From RHKX01 sp963839535 (GTDB taxonomy: Bacteria > Actinomycetota > Thermoleophilia > Solirubrobacterales > 70-9), in NCBI GenBank assembly GCA_963839535.1, contig CAWIVF010000005.1:65401-129400 (forward strand): DNA of 64,000 nucleotides, read 5' to 3'. The notes under the pieces were generated by a model. It did not search any database and had not been told where the DNA came from. It saw only the letters and a list, made by a program, of their open reading frames with translations. Positions 18,697-25,878 of this stretch are shown piece after piece. How positions within the stretch are numbered: the first letter of the stretch is position 1; the number at the start of each line of letters is the position of its first letter. A program made the position numbers and the translations under genes.

Positions 18697-20715
18697 TCAG
18701 CAGGAGGCCCGGGCGTCGCGACGGTCTGCGGCGCAGGTGTCCTCGCCGGCCCCGCCGCTCGCTGAGTCGTTGCCCTCGACCTCGTCGCGCGTATTGAGCG
18801 CGTCGTCGCCGTGCCGGCCGAAGAGCGTGTCGTCGCCCGACCCACCGGTCAGTCGGTCGTCGGCGGCGCCGCCGAGCAACTGGTCGCCGCCGTCCGCTCC
18901 CGAGAGATAGTCGTCGCCGGCCTCGCCACGGAGGAAATCCTGACCGAGACCTCCGTAGAGGCGATCGTTGCCGCCCCTTCCGCGGATGCTGTCGTCGCCA
19001 CCAGCGCCGCGAATGACGTCGTCATCGTCGCCGCCACTGATGACGTCGTCCCCGCCCCTGCCGTAGACGGTGTCGTTGCCGCCCCGGGCGCAGATCACGT
19101 CATCGCCCGCGGTCGCATGGATGATGTCGTCGCCGGCGGTTCCGCGAATCGTGCACGCCCGCGGATCGGTGGGATCGGGGGACTCCGAGTCGTCCTGCGC
19201 ACCGGCGCAACCCGGGTCGTCGGGGAAGTCAACCTTGCCGTCGGAGTCGTTGTCGAGCCCGTCGACGCATTGCCTCTCAGGGGGGCCGCAGGTGACCGTA
19301 ATCGAGACGGTCCCCACGGAGCCGCCGTTCAGCGTGTATGTGAAGGAGTCCGAGCCGCAGTAGCCGGCATCTGGGGCGTAGGTGAGGTCGGCGCCGGAGT
19401 TGGTGATGACGACCGTGCCGTGGGTCCCGTCGGTCTTCGAGGCGATCGTCTTGCGGCCGGCATCCGTGTCGGTGTCGTTGGCGAGGACGTCGATCGTGGT
19501 CGCCGAGGCATCCTCGCTGACGGTCGCGGAGTCGTTGACGGCGGTAGGTGCCACATCTTCCGCCAGGAGGACCGTCACGTCGTTTGAGAACGTGTTCGCC
19601 GTAGCAAGGTCCCCCTTGCCGTCGCCGTTGAAGTCGCCGACGGCGACCGAATAGGGAAAGTTGCCCACCGTTTCGGGGCTGGTTGGAGCGGCGGTGAAGG
19701 CACCGCTACCGTCGCCGAGCAGGATCGTCACGGTGCCGTGGCTGGGGTTCGCCGTCGCCAGGTCCTGTTTGCCGTCGTCGTTGAAGTCGCCGACGGTGAT
19801 CGAGACCGGGTTCTGCGACAGGGAACTCGCGGCAGCGATGAAGTCGCCGCTCCCGTCGCCGATCAGGATCGAGACGGTGCCGTCGTCGTAGCTCGCCACC
19901 GCCAGATCCTGCTTGCCGTCCCCATTGAAGTCGCCGACCGCAACCGAGGCCGGGCCGTCGCCGACCGCCTCGGGGCTCGTGCCGCTGGGGCTGAAGCCGC
20001 CGATGCCGTCGCCGAGCAGGATCGTCACGTTGTCGGAGCCCGTGTTCGCCGTCGCCAGGTCCTGCTTGCCGTCGCCATTGAAGTCGCCGACCGTGACTGA
20101 AGATGGGAAGGAGCCAACCGTCATCGGACTGGTTGGGGTGGCGCTGAAGTCGCCGCTGCCGTCACCGAGCAGGATGGTCAGGTTGTCGGAGGCCTGGTAG
20201 TGAGCCGTCGCCAGGTCCTGCTTGCCGTCGCCATTGAAGTCGCCGACCGTGACTGAAAACGGAGAGGAGACCACCGCCACAGGACCGCTGAGGGCGGCGG
20301 TGAAGTCGCCGCTACCGTCGCCGAGCAGGATCGTCACGTTGTCGGAGCCCGTGTTCGCAGTCGCCAGGTCCTGCTTGCCGTCGCCGTTGAAGTCGCCGAC
20401 GGCGACCGCGACCGGGGCGCTCCCAGTCGCTTCAGGGCCGGTGCCTGCGGCGCTGAAGTCGCCGCTACCGTCGCCAAGCAGGACCGTCACGTCGTTGGAG
20501 CTCGAATTCGCCGTCGCCAGGTCCTTATTGCCGTCGCCATCGAAATCGCCGACCGCGACCGAATACGGCTCCGATCCCGCCGCCTCTGGGCTACTCGGTG
20601 CGGCAGTGAAATCGTTGGCCTCCGCCGCACCGCACATGCCAAACAGGGCGATCGCTGCGCACGCGGCGAACCGACGCCGCCCCCTGCGGTCATTGGAAAC
20701 CCACCTGGATGTCAT
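18697..20715 (-). CDS. Secreted FG-GAP repeat protein with a cadherin-like domain and RTX calcium-binding repeats
   Basis: A 672-residue extracellular protein. A signal peptide (FAACAAIALFGMCGAAEA) is followed by seven FG-GAP/VCBS repeats of about 51 residues, each with VGDFNGDGKQDLATAN and LLGDGSGDF, the calcium-binding loop of integrin-like propellers. Next comes a cadherin-like/Big domain (VSEDASATTIDVLANDTDTD), a DNDSDGKVDFPDDPGC segment, and at least ten RTX nonapeptides of the GGDDVISGG type. It is probably an adhesin or surface scaffold that folds when calcium binds outside the cell. I chose ATG 20715; the open frame upstream runs into tRNA-His. Confidence 0.9.
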   Translation of the reverse strand: MTSRWVSNDRRGRRRFAACAAIALFGMCGAAEANDFTAAPSSPEAAGSEPYSVAVGDFDGDGNKDLATANSSSNDVTVLLGDGSGDFSAAGTGPEATGSAPVAVAVGDFNGDGKQDLATANTGSDNVTILLGDGSGDFTAALSGPVAVVSSPFSVTVGDFNGDGKQDLATAHYQASDNLTILLGDGSGDFSATPTSPMTVGSFPSSVTVGDFNGDGKQDLATANTGSDNVTILLGDGIGGFSPSGTSPEAVGDGPASVAVGDFNGDGKQDLAVASYDDGTVSILIGDGSGDFIAAASSLSQNPVSITVGDFNDDGKQDLATANPSHGTVTILLGDGSGAFTAAPTSPETVGNFPYSVAVGDFNGDGKGDLATANTFSNDVTVLLAEDVAPTAVNDSATVSEDASATTIDVLANDTDTDAGRKTIASKTDGTHGTVVITNSGADLTYAPDAGYCGSDSFTYTLNGGSVGTVSITVTCGPPERQCVDGLDNDSDGKVDFPDDPGCAGAQDDSESPDPTDPRACTIRGTAGDDIIHATAGDDVICARGGNDTVYGRGGDDVISGGDDDDVIRGAGGDDSIRGRGGNDRLYGGLGQDFLRGEAGDDYLSGADGGDQLLGGAADDRLTGGSGDDTLFGRHGDDALNTRDEVEGNDSASGGAGEDTCAADRRDARASC
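19540..20600 (-). repeat. Seven tandem FG-GAP repeats at DNA level, period about 150 bases
   Basis: The plus-strand segment GCCGTCGCCATTGAAGTCG, or close variants, recurs about every 150 bases (near 19618, 19769, 19916, 20069, 20229, 20379 and 20530). Each copy encodes one FG-GAP unit. Several units are almost identical at DNA level, so unequal crossover or assembly collapse could change copy number here. Confidence 0.85.
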
Positions 20716-20844
20716 CGTCGGCCACTCCGATCGGATAGTGCCGCGACTGCTCGCAGGCGGTGTCTGCTGATGCGTACCCATCGACAGAACCGAGCAGAGC
20801 TTGAAAGCCGAGCAGGAAGCTCGACCGGAGAAGGTCCTACGAGG

Positions 20845-20918
20845 GGTGAGCGACGGGGCTCGAACCCGCGACCGCCTGGACCACAACCAGGAGCTCTACC
20901 AACTGAGCTACGCCCACC
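20845..20918 (-). tRNA. tRNA-His (GTG)
   Basis: The minus strand folds into a complete cloverleaf. The acceptor arm GTGGGCG pairs with CGCTCAC (one G-U). The D arm contains AGCTCAGTTGGTAGAGC, the anticodon stem CCTGG/CCAGG encloses TTGTGGT with anticodon GTG, and the T loop is GGTTCGAGC. A G precedes the acceptor arm, fitting the extra G-1 of histidine tRNAs. CCA is not encoded. Confidence 0.95.
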
Positions 20919-20986
20919 GTGTGGCGCTCAATCTAGCGGGGCTCCGCCCCGGCCCTCGCCGTGGCCCTGCCCGGCCGCCGGGCCGG

Positions 20987-21038
20987 GTCGACCCCCCGAG
21001 AGGCCGACCCGGCCCTGTCGACCCCCCGAGAAGCCGAC
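20987..21038. repeat. Two 22-base direct repeats in the gap after tRNA-His
   Basis: Bases 20987-21008 and 21017-21038 are identical except for one base. Each starts GTCGACCCCCCGAG and ends GCCGAC, with a 30-base period. They lie in the short non-coding gap between tRNA-His and the stop of the anti-sigma-like gene. The flanking DNA is itself rich in CCGG palindromes, so the repeat may be transcription-terminator-like or simple slippage; I see no further copies. Confidence 0.5.
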
Positions 21039-21073
21039 GTGGCGCACCGCGCGTGTTCCAGGCCGTCGTCAGG

Positions 21074-21625
21074 TCAGGGCTCGGGCAGCCCCGGCCCTCC
21101 CGGGCCATACCTGACGATCACCTGGAAGTTGGGTCCGTTCACGGCCAGGCCCGGCTTCCCCTTGTTGAGGTAGGCCTCCCAGGCCAACTCCTGCTCGGTG
21201 TACTTCGCCGGGACCGTGCCGTCGGCGCACTTCGGCGTGGGTGCCATCGCGCCGTTCGGCTTGACGGTCTGTCGCAGGGGCGACCCGTCCGGACAGAGGA
21301 TCGGCAGCCCCGTGTCGAGGTTGATGTAGCCGATCACGTCGCCCGGCTTCGGCAGCTCGAACGGCGGGCCGCCGTCGTCGATCACCTCGAACGGGGGCGG
21401 ATTGATGGTCCTCCCTCCGGGAAGGTCGATCAGCCCCGAGGCGGTCGCGAGCGCCGCTCCCGCCGGAAGCGCGACGATGGTTGCGAGGAGGAACGTGATC
21501 CTGCGGTTGATCCAGCTCGCCAGCGGGCGGCGCCGGCGCGGATTCGCCTCGGCGGCCCGCAGGAAGTCGTGGCTCCAGGCGTCCAGGCTCGGGAACTGGC
21601 TGAGTGGCTGCGGCTGAGCGCTCAT
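21074..21625 (-). CDS. Single-span membrane protein, probable anti-sigma partner
   Basis: A 183-residue protein with a soluble N-terminal part (PSLDAWSHDFLRAAEANPRR), one membrane helix (ITFLLATIVALPAGAALATA, about residues 44-63) and an extracytoplasmic part with two cysteines that has no recognisable fold. Its ATG overlaps the TGA of the ECF sigma factor upstream (ATGA). A membrane protein with a short cytoplasmic head encoded directly after a sigma factor is usually its anti-sigma factor, but there is no clear zinc-binding anti-sigma motif, so this is inference. The gene is intact. Confidence 0.68.
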   Translation of the reverse strand: MSAQPQPLSQFPSLDAWSHDFLRAAEANPRRRRPLASWINRRITFLLATIVALPAGAALATASGLIDLPGGRTINPPPFEVIDDGGPPFELPKPGDVIGYINLDTGLPILCPDGSPLRQTVKPNGAMAPTPKCADGTVPAKYTEQELAWEAYLNKGKPGLAVNGPNFQVIVRYGPGGPGLPEP

Positions 21626-22206
21626 GTCGCCTCCTCCAGCGGGCCGTACTCGTCAAGCGCGCCCGCCAGCGCCTTGAGGCCGCGCGCGACGCGGGCCCGG
21701 GCGGCCTCCTGGGAGATTCCCAGCCTGTCGGCCACCTCCGGGTAGGGCAACTCGTCGACAACGCGGAGCTGCAGCGCCTCCCGCTGCTCCGCCGAGAGGC
21801 GCCGGAGCTCGTTGCGGACCCCGCTGCGCAGCCGGTCGAGTCCGGCGAGCTCGATCACGCGGGCGTGCTCCTCTTCGCCGGTCAGCCGCGGCGGCTCCAG
21901 GCCAAGCCGGCGCAGGCCCCGCCGTTCGACGGCGCTGCGACGGAAGTACATGGCAAGTTGCCGACGGGCGATCCCGAGCAGCCACTGCCGCGCCTCGAGG
22001 TCGCTCGAGCCGCGGAACCCCCGCCTGCCCAGGAACGCCTGAGCAAGCGTCTCGGCGGCGAGCTCGACGCCCGTGTCCACGTCATAGACGTGGCGGACCA
22101 TGAACACGACGATCGAGTCGAGGTGCTCGCCGTAGAAAGCGCCGAACGCGGACGGATCCCGCTTCGAGCGGCGGAGGGCGTCTGCTGAGGAGTCCTCGAT
22201 GGGCAT
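21622..22206 (-). CDS. ECF-type RNA polymerase sigma factor
   Basis: A 194-residue sigma-70 family protein. Region 2 is seen in AFGAFYGEHLDSIVVFMVRH and ARQWLLGIARRQLAMYFRR. Region 4 is seen in LRRLSAEQREALQLRVVDEL followed by YPEVADRLGISQEAARARVA. It would direct RNA polymerase to its own regulon; the membrane protein overlapping its stop codon is the likely regulator. The gene is intact and starts at an ATG. The upstream 148 bases before the next call hold no recognised gene and could contain an autoregulated promoter, which I cannot identify by eye. Confidence 0.93.
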   Translation of the reverse strand: MPIEDSSADALRRSKRDPSAFGAFYGEHLDSIVVFMVRHVYDVDTGVELAAETLAQAFLGRRGFRGSSDLEARQWLLGIARRQLAMYFRRSAVERRGLRRLGLEPPRLTGEEEHARVIELAGLDRLRSGVRNELRRLSAEQREALQLRVVDELPYPEVADRLGISQEAARARVARGLKALAGALDEYGPLEEAT

Positions 22207-22354
22207 TCACCCTCTTAAGTTGCGTTCGGCCCGATTCTGTGACGCAAGGTTGTCATGGGCCGTCCCCGGAAACCGGCGGAGTCAGCAGTGGCTGCCGGAA
22301 CCTCCGATCACGAGCAGGTCGGTGTCCAGGATTGCGGTCGTTGCGGTTGGCAGC

Positions 22355-22667
22355 TCAGGAAGCCCCCGCCGCCGCGATAGAACGCCATATAGCGGCGTTG
22401 AACCGGTTCTTGGCCGAGCGGTCGTAGTTGCCGAGGTTGATCGTGGTACCGGCATCGGAGCGAGGACGAGCTTGATCCTCGAAGCGATCTGCGTCAGACG
22501 CATCCGTTGCCGTCGGAGCCGGTGTCGTGCACGGCTGATCGACTCCCCGTGCGTCCGGGGCTTGATCGTGGCGCGCGGCGTGACACCTGCCCGCACCGCC
22601 GGCGCTGCGATCAGAAACAGGGCAACGACGCAGAAGAACGCGCGGCCCCGTGGATGGCGAAGCTCAT
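22355..22667 (-). CDS. Possible small secreted protein, frame broken
   Basis: Two fragments on the minus strand look like one short protein. One has a signal peptide core and mature start (AFFCVVALFLIAAPAVRAG, then VTPRATIKPRTH). The other ends TTINLGNYDRSAKNRFNAAI followed by WRSIAAAGAS and a stop at 22355-22357. Joining them needs one added base near 22455 (VLAPDAGTTINLG); joining the ATG at 22667 to the signal peptide needs another near 22640. About 105 residues, no family recognised. If the repairs are wrong, this stretch is non-coding. Confidence 0.4.
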
Positions 22668-22749
22668 CCCTACCCCAAATGAGTTTGTGACTGGGCCGGC
22701 CGGGGGACGACGCACGCCGCCCCCGAGCCGACGAACAACGCGCGAAGAG

Positions 22750-22823
22750 TACCCCCGGCAGGACTTGAACCTGCGACATCCGGCTTAGAAGGCCGGCGCT
22801 CTATCCAGCTGAGCTACGGGGGC
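22750..22823 (-). tRNA. tRNA-Arg (TCT)
   Basis: A full cloverleaf is seen on the minus strand. The acceptor GCCCCCG pairs with CGGGGGT, the D arm holds AGCTCAGCTGGATAGAGC, the anticodon stem CCGGC/GCCGG encloses CTTCTAA with anticodon TCT, and the T arm is CGCAGGTTCAAGTCCTGC. CCA is not encoded. Its first ten bases are also the last bases of the upstream SnoaL-like gene. Confidence 0.95.
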
Positions 22824-23266
22824 GTGGGATCAGAATATGACGGGGAGGGAGGCGTTTCGCGAGCTTCGAGGCCGGCGGCCTGCAGGGCGGCCGGGAGGTC
22901 GCGGCCCCACTCGAACCGGATCACCATGCCGTCGCGGAACGTCCACGTGTGCGCCTCCTCCTGGCGGATCTCCATCTCGCTGCCGCCGCGGTGAGAGCTG
23001 GCGCGGAACTCGATCGATGCGACGACCACGTCGCCGGTGCCGAAGACCTCGCGCACCTCGTGGTGCGTCGACTCGAACGACTCGGTGATGTTCTCGTAGG
23101 CCTGGCGTACGTCGGCGACACCCCGGCGGACGCCGCCCTCGACGGCGTAGGCGGGGTTGACGAACTCGACGTCCGGCGCGAGCAGCGGGATGAGCTGCTC
23201 GAGATCGTCGTCGAAGACGCCGTCCTCGTACATCCGGCGGACCAGCTCCGCATGGGTCTGCGCCAT
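22814..23266 (-). CDS. SnoaL-like/NTF2-fold protein ending inside tRNA-Arg
   Basis: A 150-residue protein with the cone-shaped SnoaL/NTF2 fold signature: a first helix (HAELVRRMYEDGVFDDDLEQ), LLAPDVEFVNPAYAVEGGV, then strands ending in AHTWTFRDGMVIRFEWG. Such proteins are isomerases, cyclases or binding proteins; the role here is unknown. The frame uses the TAG at tRNA positions 8-10 as its stop, so the last codons overlap tRNA-Arg by ten bases on the same strand. It follows the P450 gene after eight bases, suggesting one transcript. Confidence 0.88.
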   Translation of the reverse strand: MAQTHAELVRRMYEDGVFDDDLEQLIPLLAPDVEFVNPAYAVEGGVRRGVADVRQAYENITESFESTHHEVREVFGTGDVVVASIEFRASSHRGGSEMEIRQEEAHTWTFRDGMVIRFEWGRDLPAALQAAGLEARETPPSPSYSDPTPP

Positions 23267-23274
23267 GCGCGGCC

Positions 23275-24552
23275 TCAGGCTTGGAGGCGGACCGGCAGGG
23301 ACTTGAGCTGGTTGACGAACTGGGTCGCTGCGTGTCGCGGCGGGCCGTCGAGCTCGATGCGCGGGTAGCGCGCCAGCGTCTCCTCGATCAGGATCTTCAG
23401 CTCGAGCCGGGCGAGCGCCGTGCCCAGGCAGTAGTGCCTGCCGCCGGCTCCGAAGGCCTGGTGCTCGGGGTTGCGCGTGACGTCGAAGCGGTCGGGGTCC
23501 TCGTAGCGGGTCTCGTCCCGGTTCGAGGAGACGTACCAGAGCACGACCTTCTCGCCCTCCTTGATCAGGCGCCCGTTCAGCTCGACGTCGCGGGTCGCGG
23601 TGCGGCGGAAGTGGGCGAACGCGGGGAACATCCGCAGGGCCTCCTCGACCGCGGAGGGGACGAGCGACGGGTCGTCGAGGAGCTGCTGCTTCTGCGTCGG
23701 GTCCTCGATCAGGGCGCGCATCGCGCTGCAGTAGGTCGCCTTCGTGCTGTCGTTGCCGGCGGCGACCAGGAGGAAGAAGCCCATCACGATCTCGTGCTCC
23801 TCGAGCTTCTCGCCGTCGAGATCGGCATGGACGAGGACGCTGGTCAGGTCATCGGTCGGCCGCTCGCGCCGCTCGGCGATCAGCTTCGCGCAGCGCTCGA
23901 ACATCTCAGGGACGTCGCGCTCCATCACGGCGGTGACTCCCTCGGGGTTGATGTCCTCGTCGTTGGCGGCCAGGATCGAGTTCATCAGCCGCGCCCAGAT
24001 CTCGTCCTCGCCCTCGGGGATCCCCATGAAGCTGCCGATCACCCGCGAGACGACCGGCTGGGCCACGTCGGTGACCAGGTCGCACGTCTCCCGGCCCTCG
24101 AGTTGGTCGAGGACGTCCTTGGTGATCGCCCGGATCTGATCCTCGTGCTCGGCGATCCGCCTGGGGGTGAACCCGCGCTGGAAGAGCTGCTTCAGCCGGT
24201 CGTGCTTGGGCGGGTCCATGCCGATGAACATCGCCTGGGTCAGCTCGAGCGGGAGGATCGCGTTGGTCAGCGCCGTGATCCCGAAGGCCGAGGAGTAGGT
24301 CTGCCAGTCGCGGCTGACCTCGTGCACGTCGTCGGCGGTGGTCACCGACCAGAAGCCCGCCTCGTCGGGGTACTCGGTGATCTTCGGCGACCAGTGCACC
24401 GGGCACTCCGCGCGCATCCGCTTGAAGATCTCCTGCGGCGGGCCGTCCTCCCAGTGCTCGAGGTCGGACAGGAGGAGCCCGTCGAGGGGCGCCTCCCCGG
24501 CCGCACCATTGCCGGCGACGTCGGTACCCGGATGCGCTTGCTGCTCGGACAT
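23275..24552 (-). CDS. Cytochrome P450
   Basis: A 425-residue soluble heme monooxygenase. It has FIGMDPPKHDRLKQLFQRGF (C helix), the I-helix AAGNDSTKATYCSAM with Asn-Asp in place of the common His-Glu/Asp, the K helix EEALRMFPAF (ExxR) and the heme loop FGAGGRHYCLGTALARLEL. Overall it resembles actinobacterial P450s acting on steroids or fatty acids, but I cannot name the subfamily. The start at 24552 (MSEQQAHPG) is chosen over the ATG three codons earlier. The gene is intact and heads a likely P450-SnoaL pair. Confidence 0.94.
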   Translation of the reverse strand: MSEQQAHPGTDVAGNGAAGEAPLDGLLLSDLEHWEDGPPQEIFKRMRAECPVHWSPKITEYPDEAGFWSVTTADDVHEVSRDWQTYSSAFGITALTNAILPLELTQAMFIGMDPPKHDRLKQLFQRGFTPRRIAEHEDQIRAITKDVLDQLEGRETCDLVTDVAQPVVSRVIGSFMGIPEGEDEIWARLMNSILAANDEDINPEGVTAVMERDVPEMFERCAKLIAERRERPTDDLTSVLVHADLDGEKLEEHEIVMGFFLLVAAGNDSTKATYCSAMRALIEDPTQKQQLLDDPSLVPSAVEEALRMFPAFAHFRRTATRDVELNGRLIKEGEKVVLWYVSSNRDETRYEDPDRFDVTRNPEHQAFGAGGRHYCLGTALARLELKILIEETLARYPRIELDGPPRHAATQFVNQLKSLPVRLQA

Positions 24553-24633
24553 GCTCTCCACTCCTTAGCTCCCCGTCAGAGGCGCAGCCTACGCCTCCGC
24601 CCTCGACCGCGACGGACAACCCGCCGCTTCGCC

Positions 24634-25878
24634 ATGCTCCCCCGGGTGAGCGATTCGCGCATCGACGAGGACATCGAGGCGCTCTGCGCCTTCTCCGCGA
24701 GGCTGGCCGGCACCGATGCCGAGCGACGGGCCTGCAACCACGTGGCCTCCCGCCTCCGCGAGCAGGGGCGCGACGCCGCGACCGAGCCGACCTACGTGCA
24801 GCCGCAATGGGCCGTCGTCCACCTGATCCACTGCGCCGTCGCGGCGTTCGGGAGCATGATCGCCGCGGTCGTCCCGGCGCTCGGGTTCGCGCTGGTCCTG
24901 CTCGCGGCCGCATCCGCCTACCTGGACCTGAACGGCCGCTTCTACCTCCTGCGCCGGATTCCGTTCCGCCGGGCCTCCCAGAACGTGATCGCGAGGGATC
25001 CGGCGGCCGGAGCGCGCGTCGTCCTTTGCGCGAACGTCGACGCCCCCCGGACCGGCGTCGCCTACACCGGCCTGCTCAACCGGATCGGCGACGCCGCCGG
25101 CCGCCGCCTGCCGCTCGTCGCCTCCCCGACGCGAATCTGGTTCTGGTCGATCGCCCTGCTGCTGCCTCCCCTGGGGGCGCGGATGGCCGGCCTCGACGAA
25201 GTCTGGCTCGCCTCACTGCAGCTCCCCCAGACACTGATCCTGATCGTCGCCGTCTTCCTGCTCGGCGAGATCGCCCTCTCCCCCGCCTCGCCCGGCGCCA
25301 ACGCCAACGCCTCGGGCGTCGCCGCCGTGCTCGACGCGATCAGGCGGCTCGAGGCCGATCCGCCGGCGTCGCTCGCGGTGGACGCGCTCCTCTGCGGCGC
25401 CGGGGAGACGACGATGGAGGGCATGCGCAACCACCTGCGCCGCCACCGCCGCGAGATCGACCGCGAGTCGACCTGGTTCGTCTCGCTCGAGTCGGTCGGT
25501 CGCGGGGACCCGCGCTGGGCGGTCTCGCAGGGACCGGCGATCAGCCTGCCGATGGACCCGGAGCTGGCCGGGATCTGCGCGGCGCTCGCCGAGGGGACCG
25601 GCGCCGAGCCGATGCGCGACGGCCGCACCAGCGCGGCCTTCGTCGCCCGCGCGAACGGCTACCGCGGCCTGGCGATCACCTGCCGCGAGCCCGACCGCGC
25701 CCTGCCCGAGCACCACCACACCCCCGCCGACACCCCGGACCGCGTGAACCCCGCCGCCGTCGCGTCGGCAAGCGCTCTGGCGGTCGACGTGATCAGGGTC
25801 CTGGACCGCGAGCTCTCCCGCCGCAGAGCGCCCGCTCGCGAGGCCGGCTCCGAGCCGGCCGTCGCAACCCCCGCCTAA
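24634..25878 (+). CDS. M28-like membrane protein lacking most metal ligands
   Basis: About 414 residues with the layout of an M28 metallopeptidase interrupted by hydrophobic segments (AFGSMIAAVVPALGFALVLL and WFWSIALLLPPLGARMAG, then LPQTLILIVAVFLLGE). The landmarks of M28 are recognisable but altered: VVLCANVDAPRTG (His to Asn), PGANANASGVA (Asp to Ala), CGAGETTMEGM (first Glu missing) and SLESVGRGD (Asp to Glu); HHHTPADTPDRVNP keeps the last His. This argues for a non-peptidase, perhaps binding, role. The start may be ATG 24634 or GTG 24646. Intact; its stop overlaps the convergent PhoX-like gene by four bases. Confidence 0.8.
   Translation: MLPRVSDSRIDEDIEALCAFSARLAGTDAERRACNHVASRLREQGRDAATEPTYVQPQWAVVHLIHCAVAAFGSMIAAVVPALGFALVLLAAASAYLDLNGRFYLLRRIPFRRASQNVIARDPAAGARVVLCANVDAPRTGVAYTGLLNRIGDAAGRRLPLVASPTRIWFWSIALLLPPLGARMAGLDEVWLASLQLPQTLILIVAVFLLGEIALSPASPGANANASGVAAVLDAIRRLEADPPASLAVDALLCGAGETTMEGMRNHLRRHRREIDRESTWFVSLESVGRGDPRWAVSQGPAISLPMDPELAGICAALAEGTGAEPMRDGRTSAAFVARANGYRGLAITCREPDRALPEHHHTPADTPDRVNPAAVASASALAVDVIRVLDRELSRRRAPAREAGSEPAVATPA

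Noticed and set aside
20716..20886. An upstream start for the FG-GAP protein
   Set aside because: The extension would read through tRNA-His; the ATG at 20715 is directly followed by a signal peptide.
20987..21038. A possible CRISPR or attachment-site repeat beside tRNA-His
   Set aside because: Only two 22-base copies with an eight-base spacer, no cas or integrase genes and no matching copy at the tRNA end.
23281..24633. The plus-strand open frame upstream of the M28-like protein
   Set aside because: It is antisense to the clear P450 at 23275-24552; GC-rich third positions keep the opposite strand open.
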